64,000 nt of DNA. It comes from Imbricaverruca yamaguchii (taxonomy: Eukaryota; Arthropoda; Thecostraca; Neoverrucidae). A program made the translations under genes and the position numbers. The notes under the pieces were generated by a model. It had not been told where the DNA came from. It made no database searches and worked only from the letters and a program-made list of their open reading frames with translations. Each line of letters opens with the position of its first letter. Positions within the stretch are counted from its first letter, which is position 1. Of the stretch, positions 1-11,056 are shown piece after piece. Location of the stretch: positions 136,501 through 200,500 of the forward strand of contig JAOTOL010001316.1 in NCBI GenBank assembly GCA_034440575.1, written 5' to 3'.

Positions 1-1117
1 ATGGACAAATTGAAAGACCTCGATGAAATCTTCTCTCAGCCTTCTATATCTAAGTGAAAACATATTTAGTTTCTTCAATATTTCCTCATAAACCAGGTTG
101 GTTTACCATTAACCATTTTCGTAGCCCTCTTTTGCACTTTCTCTAAAAGCCAACAAACTTTTTCATAGCTAGGAGACCAAGCTTGGATGCAGTATTCCAA
201 ATGTGGCCCGATATGCACAGTAAAGCTTCGTGATGAATTCCTCACTTCTGCATGATACATTCCTACTTATTTCCCCAAGCATTCTCCGTGCCTTCTTCCT
301 GGCTTCCTTGGTCTGTCCTGATGCCCCCAATTTTGTGTTTAGAATAACACCTAAATCCTTTTCCTGTTGAGTCACCGATAGTACTTGGCCACCCATCAAG
401 TATGAAGCCATCATATGCTGCCTACCTACATGCATGATTTTGCACTTATTGATATTAAATTTAATTTCCCATTCTTCGGACCACTTCACAAGTTCGTCTC
501 TCTTTCTGCAGCGAAATATGCTCATTGTGACCTGTTATTGCCCTAAAGACCTTCAAATCATCCGCAAATGTCAAAACTTTACAGCTTAGGCCACTTTCAA
601 TGTTATTTACAAATATAATGAACAGTAGTGGCCCCAGTACTGACCCCTGGGGAATCCACTAAGAACATTTTGCCATGATGACTTTGTACCATTTAGCATC
701 ACTCTTTGCTGTCTATCTGAAAGCCACAACTCTATCCATTTTAAGATGCTGCCTGCAATACCATGGGCCTCAAGATGTATCATTAACCGTTTATGGGGTA
801 CCTTGTGAAAGACCTTACTAAAGTCAAGATATGCTACATCCATCTGATCTCTCTGATCAAATTGTTCTGCAGCGAATTTCAAGAAGTCCAAGAGATTTGT
901 GAGACATGATCTCACTTTTCTAAACCCATGTTGAGATCTCGAATCAATCTGTTTCCTTCCAGATAACTAACTATTCTATCCTTGATAATTGATCTGAGTA
1001 CTTTGCAGATTAGGGATATGAGACTTACTGCCCTATCGTTTTCAACTTTCCCTCTTTCTCCTTTCTTGAAAATAGGAACTCAATTTTCCCTGTCCAATCT
1101 GTTGGAATTTTGTTAAC
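1..1117 (-). pseudogene. CR1-like LINE copy 0: 5'-truncated RT fragment
   Basis: A decayed ORF2 fragment of the same CR1-like family as at 2083-5166 and 60430-63461. The piece at 607-915 covers the RT palm from the SCLTNLLDF stretch through DFSKVFHKV (motif A) to WLSDRQQRV. A lost C in the PQGS motif near 650 shifts the frame. The FADD motif (near 557-570) is intact in another frame, and 169-525 encodes the thumb/C-terminal part (KCKIMHVGRQHM, KDLGVILNTKL). Homology to copy 1 ends at about 1117, a typical 5' truncation. The 3' end lies beyond the left edge of the window. Dead element; family assignment is by visible RT motifs. Confidence 0.85.
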
Positions 1118-2082
1118 ATGATGTGGCCAATAATTTCCTCTGCAAATGCTTACTTTTCAACTGACAGGCAAAATAACACAAATAAATTTGCTTTGCAATG
1201 GAAAAAGAATGTTAAAGAAGAAAGAAAAACAACCGAACCGAAGCTAACCTAGCCTAACCTCGCATGCAGTGAAATAGTTGTTTTTAGTGGAAAATCCCCC
1301 AAGACATATTTCTCGAACTTTTGTAAATTTCTAAAACCTAACCGGACCTATACAAACCTTGAGTAATTCCAACCTAAAAACATACAAGTCATAATCTAAA
1401 TCACTAACCTAACCTAAAACCTAACCTAAAAACCTTGCCTAAATTCCAAGTATACATTTGGATTAGGTTGCATTAGTTAATGGCTGATTACTGTGGCCGT
1501 TATTAGGGAACAGGTAACCCCCATATCGATTTAGACTGTTATATTGTGAACAAAATGAAAATGATGTCATTCGCAGATGGTTAAATTTGTGCATTAATTG
1601 TTTTATTGATTCTTGGATCTATTTTTCCAATGCAGTGTTTATGAATGTTACTAAGATGATGGGGTCACTCATTTTCTGTGCAAATGCTTACTTTTCAATT
1701 TATGCGCGAAGTAGCACAAAAATCGCCTTTGAGTCATGTAGAAGAGCATAGCATTCCACAGTAATTCGCACTTCAAACATGAAGCCCTATGGATTGTACC
1801 TCCGGCCACTCCCAATGCATTTTTGGCCCGCTCATTTCCTCCATGCATTATGCCCTAACGACTTTCAGAAATAAACGCCACGCTACATCGTAAGGCTAGA
1901 TCACAGCGTGGCGCGCATTTTATCGTTTATAGTCATAGTACAGAAGCACGAACATAGTGTACATGTTGTGAAATTAATAATACGATCAATTACAGCCCAT
2001 TGTTTATGGGGACTAAACAAACTTGATGCTACCAAGAACCATTGAAGGTATTCAGTCGTGCAAGGCAATCGAAATCGTGTAT
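1118..2082. other. Non-coding spacer between two LINE copies, with CCTAACC strings
   Basis: No supported gene. It holds clusters of AACCTAACCT-type strings at about 1240-1440, a short direct repeat (1143-1197 and 1682-1733, both starting TGCAAATGCTTACTTTTCAA) and a dispersed-repeat copy at about 1800-1890. A 65-aa reading frame on the minus strand here has no recognisable feature. Confidence 0.6.
1800..1890 (+). repeat. Dispersed repeat family R1, copy i
   Basis: Shares an ordered series of words (TTGGCCC..CTC.TTTCCTCCATGCATT, then TTTCAGAAAT, then CGCCACGCTAC) with stretches at 46190-46320 and 47945-48080. The family is unnamed; no coding content is seen. Homology was judged by eye. Confidence 0.5.
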
Positions 2083-2910
2083 CTAGACATAAAGACATAC
2101 AAGATTAGTGCAACTATGAGCCACAAGGGCCCTTCTTGGTTGCACTCTGTACACTGAACCAGTTTGCCCACCAAATCTGTCAATCAGCCCTCCCTGGTAA
2201 TACTGAAAAGCAAGCCCTCTATTCTTATAATGATTGTCTATGCTGTTTTTAAAGATGTTCAATGTGCTGCTACTGACGATGTTTTCTGGCAGCTGGTTCC
2301 AGTGTTCTACTACCCTGTTGGTGAAGAAAGTTTGCCTTAACCTTGTTCTGCTGTGGTTATCTTTAATTTTGAATTTATGACCTCTAATTGTATCATTTCT
2401 GTTAAATTCAAACATTTCCCCAAGGTATCCCCTCTCCAGACCATGGACAAATTTAAAGACGTCGATGAGATCTCCTCTCAGCCTTCTATATCTAAGTGAA
2501 AACATATTCAATTTCTTCAATCTTTCCTCATATGCCAGGTTGCTTATGCCATTAACCATTTTTGTAGCCCTCTTTTGTACTCTCTCTAAAAGCCAACAAT
2601 CTTTTTCATAGCTAGGAGACCAAGCTTGGATGCAGTATTCCAAATGTGGCCTGACGTATGCACAGTAAAGCTTCCTGATCACTTCCTCACTTCTGCATGA
2701 TACATTCCTATTTATTGCCCCGAGCATTCTCAGTGCCTTCTTCCTGGCTTCCTTGGTCTGTTCTGATGCCCCCAGTGTTGTGTTTAGAATAACACCTAAA
2801 TCCTTTTCCTGTTGAGTCACTGGTAGCACTTGGCCACCCATTAAGTATGGAGCCTTCATATGCTGCTTACCTACATGCATGATTTTGCACTTATCAAAAC
2901 TAAATTTCAT
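2083..2910 (-). pseudogene. CR1 ORF2 thumb and C-terminal region
   Basis: A 275-aa frame continuing ORF2 after a frame break near 2910. Seen: FDKCKIMHVGKQHM, KDLGVILNTTLG, LYCAYVRPHLEYCIQAWSP (the hallmark of the CR1/Jockey RT C-terminus), LLERVQKRATKM, TRLRQTFFTNRVVEHWNQLP, then a tail to the stop at 2083. The same blocks recur, decayed, at 169-525 and at 16990-17460. The ATG is internal and not a real start. Confidence 0.85.
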
Positions 2911-3991
2911 TTGCCTTCTTCGGCCACTTCAAGTTCGTCTAAGTCTTTTTGCAGCGAGATATGCTCATCTTGACCTGTTATTGCCCTAAAGACCTTCAAA
3001 TCACCCGCAAATTTCAAACCTTTACTGCTTAGGCCACTTTCAATGTTATTTACAAATATAATGAACAGTAATGGCCCTAGTACTGACCCCTGGGGGAGTC
3101 CACTAAGAACATTTTGCCATGATGACTTTGTACCATTTAGCATCACTCTTTGCTGTCTATCTGAAAGCCACAACTCTATCCATTTCAAGATGCTACCTGC
3201 AATACCATGGGACTGAAGCTGTATCATTAACCGTTTATGTGGTACCTTGTCAAAGGCCTTACTAAAGTCAAGATATGCTACATCAACCTGATTTCCCTGA
3301 TCAAATTGTTCTGTGGCGAAGTTCAAAAAGTCCAAGAGGTTTGTGAGACACGATCGTCCTTTTCTAAACCCATGTTGAGTATCTTGAATCAATCTGCTAC
3401 CTTCCAGATAACTAACTATTCTATCCTTGATAATTGATTCGAGTACCTTGAAGACCAGGGATGTGAGACTTACTGGCCTATAGTTTTCAACTTTCCCTCT
3501 TTCTCCTTTCTTGAAAATAGGAACTACATTTGCCCTTTTCCAATCGGTTGGAATTTCATTTTGTGAAACTGATCTACAAAATATTATACTAAGTGGAAAT
3601 GCCAGTTCCTTTTCAGCTTCCCGCAACACCCTAGGATAAATATCATCAGGCCCTGCTGCCTTGTTTGGCTTTATTTTCCTGATATGATTGTAAACAACAT
3701 CACTACAATGAAATCAACATCATTTGTCAGATCCCATGTCACTGAACTATGGTGTACGGTCGGCAGATTGGTCATATCTTGCAATGTAAACACTGATTTG
3801 AACTGCTTGCTCAGCTCCTCAACCATCTCACTATCCTCATCCAATGTAGTCCCGTTTACTTCCAGTGGACCAATTGTGCTAGAAACTTTACTCAGCTTGT
3901 AGAAACTAAAGAACTTTTTACTGTCCCCATTACAGTTTCTAGCTAAATCCAGTTCTTTTGCTCGCTTTGCCGCTCTGGTTTTTGGCTTCAC
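2907..3991 (-). pseudogene. CR1 ORF2 linker and reverse transcriptase, FADD changed to FAGD
   Basis: Two consecutive frames. 3991-3671 carries the post-endonuclease linker (KRAKELDLARNCNGDSKKFF). After a frameshift near 3700 the RT continues to 2907. Seen in order: NYRPVSLTSL, GFRKGRSCLTN, motif A DFSKAFDKV, LPQGSVLGPLLF (motif B), and FAGDLKVFR where the family has FADD. Codon 3003-3005 is GGT (Gly) instead of GAT (Asp), which removes a metal-binding aspartate. Copy 0 keeps FADD, so the change is private to this copy. The frame ends at a deletion before the thumb domain. Confidence 0.87.
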
Positions 3992-4017
3992 AGTGTCTCT
4001 AGCTTTTCGATACGCCT

Positions 4018-5235
4018 TTAGATTAACGACATTTGAGGCTTCTTTAAAACTCTAAATGCAGTTTTCTTAGCCTTAATTGCTTTTATCAAGTCTGGTGTAA
4101 GCCATGCTGGCTTTCTTACCCTTCTTTTGCGTCTTTGCTTTTGGGGGACATGTCTAATCTGAGTTTCCTTCAAGTAAGATTTGAACTTTTCCCACATTTC
4201 ACAGGCATTTAAATTGGAGAATTCTTCTTCCCATCTGATAGCACTTAAAGCCACTCTCATGCCGTCAAAGTCTGCTCTGTTGAAATTTGGAACCTTTACC
4301 AAATTATCCTTGATAATTTCCCCTACATGTGCCTTGAATCTAACTATGTCATGGACACTTTTTCCCAGAGTTTCGCCTACAGTCAAGTCTTGAACCAAGT
4401 CACTTAAATCCGAGAATACAAGGTCCAAGAATGAACCATGCCTGGTGGGTTCCGATACAAACTGGTGTAAGAACAGGTCCTCTTCAAGGCATTTCCTAAA
4501 CATTTTGCATGATGGGGAGCCAACACCAGCATTTTCATAACCTTTTAGATTAAAGTCACCAAGAATAAGGCACTTCCTCTTAAAGTTTCTACTGATTTCC
4601 TCACAAATCACCTTGTCAAGCTCCAGTTGCTGAGAATGTGGCAGGGTTCCTGATCGGTAGAAAGCTCCTATCCTAAGAGTATTGCTGTTGCCTTTTCCCA
4701 CAGTGACATCAAGCCAAGTGGACTCCACAGACACATTTTTATCCCCACCTGCTACTTTTTGAGAACTGAATAAGCTATTCATATAGAGCATTACACCACC
4801 CCCTTTCATTGTTGGACCCCTATTGCACGAAAACATATTGTATCCCTGGATCTCATAGTCCTGTAAATTATCTCCAAAATACCCTTCACTGACCCATGCC
4901 TCCGTAATGCAAACAAAATCTGGTTCCTTCTCAGCAACATAGCACTTGAACTCATCAAATTTGGAACGGATACTCTGAGCATTAAACATCATACACTTAA
5001 CAAATGCTCCATAACCATCTTTGGCTTTTTCATACTGAGGAGTTCTTTTATCACTAGATGAACTATCACTCTGTCCCCTTGAATTGCTGCTGTCCCTATT
5101 TGCAGACTTTGAGGTTCTATTGCCTTGGCTGACACTATTGGAATATTCCTCAGTTGGCAATGCAATAAAAGTCAGAGGTGGATGTGACCGCCACGGCTGT
5201 CGGTCAGCTATATCAGAGGTGGATGTGACCGCCAC
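4018..5235 (-). pseudogene. CR1 ORF2 endonuclease domain, fused to tandem repeat, catalytic Asp lost
   Basis: A 405-aa frame. From about residue 81 it is an exonuclease-endonuclease-phosphatase (APE-type) domain that nicks target DNA for LINE insertion: Asn85 in MMFNAQS, Glu112 in ITEAW, Tyr193 in GAFYRSG, GDFN at 226-229, and LDLVF at 270-274. The closing SDH motif reads SVH (293-295): codon 4354-4356 gives Val where copy 2 has Asp, so the enzyme should be dead. Residues 1 to about 22 (MAVTSTSDIADRQPW) come from the 41-bp array, not from the element, so the ATG at 5235 is accidental. The frame runs out at 4018 after a 1-bp loss near 4045; in copy 2 the sequence continues as FKEASNVVNLKAYRK. 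Confidence 0.85.
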
Positions 5236-5298
5236 GGCTGTCGGTCAGCTATATCAGAGGTGGATGTGACCGCCACGGCTGTCGATCGGCTATATCAG
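5172..5298. repeat. Tandem array, 41-bp unit, three copies
   Basis: Units begin TCAGAGGTGGATGTGACCGC at 5172, 5213 and 5254 (41-bp steps). The third ends in a variant (GTCGATCGGC). It abuts the truncated 5' edge of LINE copy 1 and supplies an accidental start codon to its reading frame. Confidence 0.9.
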
Positions 5299-5309
5299 CG
5301 GCTTTTGTG

Positions 5310-5575
5310 TCGCAACTGCACCGCACTGGCGCAGCAGCACAGCCAGGCTCCTGACGGCGTGCGCCATGCGCTGGGGCAGCAGCACAGCCAGGCTCCTGAC
5401 GGCGTGCGCCACGCGCTGGCGCAGCAGCACAGCCAGGCTCCTGACGGCGTGCGCCACGCGCTGGCGCAGCAGCACAGCCAGGCTCCTGACGGCGTGCGCC
5501 ACGCGCTGGGGCAGCAGCACAGCCAGGCTCCTGACGGCGTGCGCCACGCGCTGGGGCACCACGACGACGCCGGAC
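5310..5575. repeat. GC-rich tandem array, 45-bp unit, about 5.5 copies
   Basis: The motif AGCCAGGCTCCTGACGGCGT recurs every 45 bp (for example 5341, 5386, 5431). Because 45 is divisible by three, several frames on both strands stay open (for example PARGARRQEPGCAA on minus). No start context, homology or signal supports translation. Confidence 0.92.
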
Positions 5576-5584
5576 ATAGCCACT

Positions 5585-6295
5585 AGGTACTAGTGGTATT
5601 GGTACCAAAACAATTAGTGCCAGTGGCTTTGGTACATACCAGGAAAACTAGGTATTTTGGCTGTGGTACATACCAGGACCACTACGTGATAGTGGTTATG
5701 GTACCAGGGCCACTAAGTACTAGTGGCTGTGATACCAATACAACTAGGTACTAGTGACTGTGGTATCAGGGCCACTACATGCTAGTGGCTGTGGTGCCAG
5801 CACCACTAGGTGGCAGTGGCAGTGGCTGTGGAACCAGGACACAGGGTGCTTGTGGCTGTGGTGCCAGGACAACCAGGTACTGGTGACTGTGGTGCCAGGA
5901 CCACCAGGTGCTAGGGACTGTGATACCAGCACCACCAGGTACTGGTGACTGTGGTGCCAGGACAACCAGGTACTGGTGACTGTGGTGCCAGGACAACCAG
6001 GTACTGGTGACTGTGGTGCCAGGACCACCAGGTGCTGGTGGCTGTGGTGCCAGGACCACCAGGTGCTAGGGACTGTGGTACCAGCACCACCAGGTGCTAG
6101 GGACTGTGGTACCAGGACCACCAGGTGCTAGGGACTGTGGTACCAGGACAACTAGGTACCAGTGGATGTGGTATCAGTACCACTCGGTACTGGTGGATGT
6201 GGTACCAGAACCACTAGGTACTAGTGGCTGTGGTACCAATACCACTCGGTACTGGTGGCTGTGGTACCAGGACTACTCGGTGGTGGCCCCTCCCT
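5585..6295. repeat. Diverged minisatellite, about 30-bp unit (GGTACCA/GGTGCCA rich)
   Basis: About 23 diverged units containing CTAGGTACTAGTGGCTGTGG or CCAGGTGCTAGGGACTGTGG, with a 30-bp spacing best seen at 6000-6150. CCACTAGGTACTAGTGG is itself an inverted repeat and occurs in several units. Open frames here follow from the period, which is divisible by three. Confidence 0.88.
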
Positions 6296-6299
6296 GTCT

Positions 6300-7374
6300 G
6301 TACCTGTTGGTAACATCTAATCCTGGCGAATACCGCTGATCAGTGTACTTTGTTGGAAAAGCCACCAAGCTATGGTCGTGCTATTCGACAGTATCCGTCC
6401 CCGTAAATCAGATAAGAACTGCAGGCGACGTCAACGGAAGTCATCGTTTAAATATGCAATGTGTGGTATCTATTAATAAGCCGGCATGATCCGCATGCGA
6501 CTGAAACCAGCGGCCCTGATAAATCCAGCGGATCCGAACAACATGTGCATATGTAAGGAGGGCTACATTTTTTACTCTTCCGGAAAGCTTGTAACCCGGT
6601 CGACGGCGTCGGACGACGTTTTGCCCTTCCCACGAATACTCACCGACGAAAAAAACATGTTTGGAAACACGAGCAAACCCGAGTCGCGGCGGCGCTAAAA
6701 GATCGCAATGCAGCTACGGGAACAACACGCACAGGCGAACCAAGGCAATGGCCTGGCACCCCGTCAGCTGGCAAACAGGGGTGCGAACACCAGCTGAGCC
6801 AGATCAACAGAAGTGCCATCGGTCTGTGAGGTCGCTGGCACCGGTCTGGAACATCGTCACCACTGTGGACAATTTCCAATCCAGCAAAATGTCATGAAGG
6901 CCCAGGCGGCTTGACGATGCGAGTGGCCTGGAGGGAAAGAAAAAGGGTACACTCTACCAGTCAAGAGCGGGAGCTCACTCCGAAGCCCTGGGAGAGGTTA
7001 CAGAAAAAAAGAGGCGGGGCTGCAACAAATTGAAACGGATACAACAGAACAGACGGATACGAAGACCTCTGTCTTCGTATCCGTAGGAGACTTCCAGACG
7101 CGCGGCGGTGGACGCCGGACCGACGCCTCGGGGGCGTCCAGCGGTGGCCAGATGGGCCACTTGCCACCCATCATCGCCATGTGAGTGCTGCACACAGTCA
7201 TGAAGCCTTACCCATCACCACCACTGTCCCAGCGTAACAAACCCCACCGGCGCTGACGTCTTCCGCGGGGGAGGGGACGTGTGTATGTGTGTTGGCAACA
7301 ATTGTGGTTGGGTGTAAATAGAAATAGTTGTCAAAATGTTCAAGTGTATGTATAATGTCTTTCCTTTCTTTTCT
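6300..7374. other. No gene seen; one perfect hairpin
   Basis: Mixed-composition sequence. Short frames on both strands (60-80 aa) show no domain or codon pattern. The only clear structure is the hairpin at 7053-7084. Confidence 0.5.
7053..7084. repeat. Perfect 14-bp inverted repeat, 4-nt loop
   Basis: Arms ACGGATACGAAGAC (7053-7066) and GTCTTCGTATCCGT (7071-7084) flank the loop CTCT. A related single arm (ACGGATAC) lies just upstream at 7035-7042. Confidence 0.9.
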
Positions 7375-7375
7375 A

Positions 7376-7562
7376 TCTCAGCGTAGGATAATTGAAATGT
7401 GGATTATGTTCGACATGACGGGGGTTGGAGTCCCCTGGACTCCAAATAAATACTTGTTGTGATTTCATGTCTTTAACTTGGTCTACGGTGAAATTAATCA
7501 GACTCGCTGTCTGATTCGGTGTGCTATTTTGCAACACACATGATTTTTTATGGCGAGCGCGC
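7376..7562 (+). mobile_element. Possible tRNA-derived SINE
   Basis: A-box-like CAGCGTAGGATAATTG near 7379 and a weak B-box GGGTTGGAGTCCCC near 7422 (the usual TTCGA is TTGGA). The opposite strand translates to the SPGDSNPRHVEHN type of string common for tRNA-like SINE heads. The body to about 7562 is unassigned. No target duplication found. Confidence 0.35.
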
Positions 7563-8853
7563 ATCTGGTGACAACACCCACGTCAAAATAAGGACAATTG
7601 CCTAAGCTAAACTGTTCTCGGATAATTCTATGACTCTGGAGGACATGACTTATCCGAAAGTTTCGGTTAACAAATTCCTTGTTCGTAAGGCATTCACTTA
7701 AAAATTGAACTGTCTACCTCAGGTCACCAGTAATTAACAAGTGGTTCGTTATAACAATCCCTAGTTGAACGCGTTGTGAATGCGAAAATGGATAACTTCC
7801 AAACCAGGCGGCTGAGCACGTTGCATGCTTTATATTTACTTCAACGTCGGTCGTAGGAAGGCATATCAAAGCGTTTGTATGACAGACTACATACCAGCGT
7901 GGCTATCTCTCTATCGTCGATGACATCCTCAGATATAGCGAGAGAGACAGCCTGCCAGCTGCCCTCCTATGGGCGATGTATCCTCGGGCGTCGACCGTGA
8001 GAGGCTATTGGTCTTCCCTTCCTCAAGGGGTGGGGGGCACGACGAAAGGGCACAATGACGAAACTCCCCTGATTGTTACTCCTGTGCATTATTTAAGTGG
8101 CAACTGTTAACTGGGCTCAAGTATCTCTTGACCCCAAAATCCCGCTGGCCTCTGAGACCCAGGGGCGCAGATGAGGGGTCGAGCATAGTGTGCATGTGGG
8201 AGGGGCCGATAGGGGGGCACCACATTGCGTCTGCCGGAAGTTCGGCGCCGGACAATATGGTATAGGTAGAACACTGCCCGGCAATTTGTCCACCCCCGAA
8301 TTCTGTGCGTGGGCACGGTTGGTACAGAGGTTCGGGGGACATACGGACTGGTTTCGCATGCCGTAAGTCCCGGGGCTGAAAGGGGTAAGGCCGGCTAGGG
8401 CATAACGACGACCAGGGACGTACTCAACGTGGTAGGGATCCGTGCCCGCCCGTGGGATGCGTAAGGCCCGGTCGCTCGTCTTCAACGTGTAAGGCCCGGC
8501 GTGGCGTCGATTGAATAAGGTTAGGTAAGTTGGCCATTGATACCTGAGTTCAGTCATAAGATAGCACAGAAGCCCAGGGGAAGTTTCACCGCCCAGTTTT
8601 GCCAAGCATTAAGGGCAGTAACGACAATAAATACAAATTATGCAATCAGGAGAGTCGCGTCAGCCGTTTACAAGTAGTCCTCGGAGATCTGGCTGTCCCG
8701 AGAACGTCGATGCTGTATGTATGCGGAGGGGTGAGTGGACGGTGGATGTGCTGTGTCGTCTGGGGGTACACGGATGGGTCCTGTAAATGGACGAGTGCCG
8801 GCGGCGGTGGCAGTATCCATGTCGTGTACCTCAATCACAACCATCCAACGGTG
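7563..8853. other. No supported gene; GGCCTTAC motif recurs
   Basis: A 162-aa minus frame (8117-8605) is the longest. It lies in GC-rich DNA where GGCCTTAC/GGGACTTAC recurs irregularly (minus strand, about 8360-8510), so the open frame is probably compositional. Nothing recognised. Confidence 0.45.
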
Positions 8854-9700
8854 TCACGTCAAACCTAAAGCCCACAGCCCCTCCTCGCTGCATGACCAGC
8901 CGGGCACACTCACGGGCGTATATGATGAGAATAGAAGCTTCGCTTCGCTAAAAGAAATTCGTGTAGTGGTAGCGACTGGCCGCAGAAGGGTTGGAAGGAC
9001 GTCGGAATGGTTGAAGAAGTGGTAGGTGAAGGGGACGACGCCAGCAACCATCCAAGCCGGCCAGGCGGCGACCACCCAGCCGCCAACCGCCCAATGCTCA
9101 GAGCACGCTCCGGCACCGCCCAGCCCGACGTGGTCCGGACCCCCTACACATGCATGCCGGTCATCACCGGCCAGTATATACCTGTGTATCGCAAATGTGT
9201 GCCCTATCCTCAATCGGCAGAGCGTTACTTCCTGTCGTCGCGAGGTCCGGTACTAGGACTGCCACATTCCTTGTACCGGTTTTATATCCCTCAGATAACT
9301 AGGTTTGGAGCTCCAGGTTCGCTTCCTCTAGGACCGTATATTTGATAATATGGATGGGTATAGATCACTTGGATGAAGATGTAGACGAACTTCACGGCTA
9401 TTGCTGGTAGCGTGCTTAGCAGAAATAGCGGCAGCTTCACTTCCAGCAATTCAGGGCAAGCCTGTTATCCGGGTTGAAAGACTTCGTTGCCCAAAAGACT
9501 ACTAAAGGAATCAGTGAAAACCACATGATGTATCGAGTGGTCATTCTGGATATAATGAAGAGCTTGCAAAATAGCGTATAGTTCAGCAGTGAAAATATAC
9601 GCCTGCATCGATGAACAGAAATATCTGACACCACGTCGACCGAAGCGGTGATGTACTCGAGTCAATAATTCGAATAATTCGAGTGGATGCACCCGAGCAC
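8854..9700 (-). pseudogene. I/R1-type LINE remnant: RNase H plus LRIGHT motif
   Basis: The minus frame at 9692-9465 reads IFTAELYAILQALHYIQ followed by HHVVFTDS. This is the RNase H fold around the catalytic Glu (TAE) and the downstream Asp (FTDS) seen in I, R1 and Jockey-group LINEs, where the domain removes RNA from the cDNA hybrid. Further 3', near 9210, another frame reads VTLCRLRIGHTFAIHRYIL then ACVGG, the LRIGHT block that follows RNase H in these elements before a Cys-rich finger. Frames are broken between and after the two blocks, and the RT domain is absent. Truncated and dead; clade assignment is from motifs only. Confidence 0.72.
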
Positions 9701-9705
9701 TCTAA

Positions 9706-9738
9706 AGAGGCGTCTTGTCCTCTGAGAAAGACGCCTCT
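9706..9738. repeat. 11-bp inverted repeat, 11-nt loop
   Basis: Arms AGAGGCGTCTT (9706-9716) and AAGACGCCTCT (9728-9738). It lies just outside the I/R1 remnant. Not followed by a T-run, and not interpreted as a terminator in this eukaryotic context. Confidence 0.75.
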
Positions 9739-10063
9739 GACTGAAAAAAAAAATCGATGGAGGATACATTCGAGCATTCCCGGTGTGCAGCCTTTTCCAT
9801 GTCGAAGGGGCGCCAATTTCCATGGGGACACATGTCTTTTGCGGATGTTTATATGTTAAGCTTTCAAAATTACTCTTGCATATCCTCGTTCTTTTCCATA
9901 ACCCAATGCCCAATCTTCATAATGGGTAATAATTGGTTTCCGATTTATTTTTGGCTACATGTGTGCTAAAATAACTTCGCATATTGTATCCGTGACTTGC
10001 ACTTTAACGACTACTTTGCCTATTTCACAGGCACGTATCTTCATGGGGAGTGATGACGTAAAA

Positions 10064-10085
10064 TACATCATGGTGACATGATGTA
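10064..10085. repeat. Perfect 9-bp inverted repeat, 4-nt loop
   Basis: TACATCATG (10064-10072), loop GTGA, CATGATGTA (10077-10085). The surrounding 9740-10107 shows no gene. Confidence 0.75.
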
Positions 10086-10107
10086 TGCGGTGCATGCGGT
10101 GAATGAT

Positions 10108-10246
10108 CGCGGATGCGAACCATTCAACAACGGCTCCGAACAATGTAAGCCACATTGGGGAGGTTCTAGCTTGTGAAATGTTTCTATCTCTAGTCTAGTT
10201 GAAACCTTTGCGACCGATTTAGTGATACACGACGGCTTGTGATAAG
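10108..10246 (+). repeat. Conserved flank of the 29-bp minisatellite, copy A
   Basis: About 140 bp that match, in reverse complement, the flank at 14917-15056 (shared words include GAACAATGTAAGCCACATTG and CTAGTCTAGTT). The minus strand has an open frame (HKPSCITKS...QCGLHCS) that aligns without gaps to HKPWCTTKS...QCGLHCS in the other copy. Substitutions between copies are mostly non-synonymous by my count, which argues against a conserved protein. Confidence 0.8.
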
Positions 10247-11056
10247 GACTCACGAAACATGGACACATTGGTGTGTGGACTCACCAAACATGGACACAGT
10301 TGTGCAGACTCGCCAAACATGGACACAGTTGTGCAGACTCACCAAACATGGACACAGTTGTGCAGACTTACCATACATGGACACAGTTGTGCAGACTCGC
10401 CAAACATGGACACAGTTGTGCAGACTCACCAAACATGGACACAGTTGTGCAGACTCGCCAAACATGGACACATTGGTGTGTGGACTCACCAAACATGGGC
10501 ACAGTTGTGCAGACTCACCAAACATGGACACAGTTGTGCAGACTCACCAAACATGGACACATTGGTGTGTGGACTCACCAAACATGGACACAGTTGTGCA
10601 GACTCACCAAACATGGACACAGTTGTGCAGACTCACCAAACATGGACACAGTTGTGCAGACTCACCAAACATGGACACAGTTGTGCAGACTCACCAAACA
10701 TGGACACAGTTGTGCAGACTCACCAAACATGGACACAGTTGTGCAGGCTCACCAAACATGGGCACAGTTGTGCAGACTTACCAAACATGGACACAGTTGT
10801 GCAGACTCGCCAAACATGGACACAGTTGTGCAGACTCACCAAACATGGACACAGTTGTGCAGACTCGCCAAACATGTACACGGTGGTGCAGACTCACCAA
10901 ACATGGATACATTGGTGTGGACTCACCAAACATGTACACGGTGGTGCAGACTCACCAAACATGGACACATTGGTGTGGACTCACCAAACATGGACACATT
11001 GGTGTGGACTCACCAAACATGGACACATTGGTGTGGACTCACGAAACATGGACTAT
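10247..11056 (+). repeat. Minisatellite, 29-bp unit (with 31-bp variants), about 27 copies
   Basis: The unit contains CACCAAACATGGACAC followed by AGTTGTGCAGACT; starts at 10302 and 10331 show the 29-bp step. Variant units read GTGTGTGGACT (31 bp) or GTGTGGACT (29 bp); the latter cluster at the right end. All three forward frames stay open because 29 is not divisible by three and the unit has no stops, giving spurious 260-290 aa reading frames. Confidence 0.95.

Larger units (their letters stand above)
2083..5166 (-). mobile_element. CR1-like non-LTR retrotransposon copy 1 (ORF2 plus 3' end, inactive)
   Basis: Near-complete ORF2 region on the minus strand: endonuclease (about 5166-4040), linker (about 4040-3700), reverse transcriptase (about 3700-2900) and thumb/C-terminal domain (2900-2083). 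ORF1 is missing: the element joins a 41-bp tandem array at about 5166, just where copy 2 (61386 onward) begins ORF2. At least three frame breaks are visible against copy 2: a lost base near 4045, a lost base near 3700 (ATTGTAGTG against ATTGATAGTG), and a deletion near 2910-2930. Two catalytic aspartates are also changed (see the endonuclease and RT entries). CR1-clade LINEs move by target-primed reverse transcription; this copy cannot do so by itself. Confidence 0.88.

Noticed and set aside
1230..1445. True telomeric array
   Set aside because: CCTAA words are spaced irregularly with much intervening sequence and the region is internal to LINE copies.
8117..8605. 162-aa minus frame with a YHVEYVPGRRY string resembling the end of a gypsy RNase H domain
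   Set aside because: No other gypsy motif nearby, and the DNA contains repeated GGCCTTAC words that explain the open frame.
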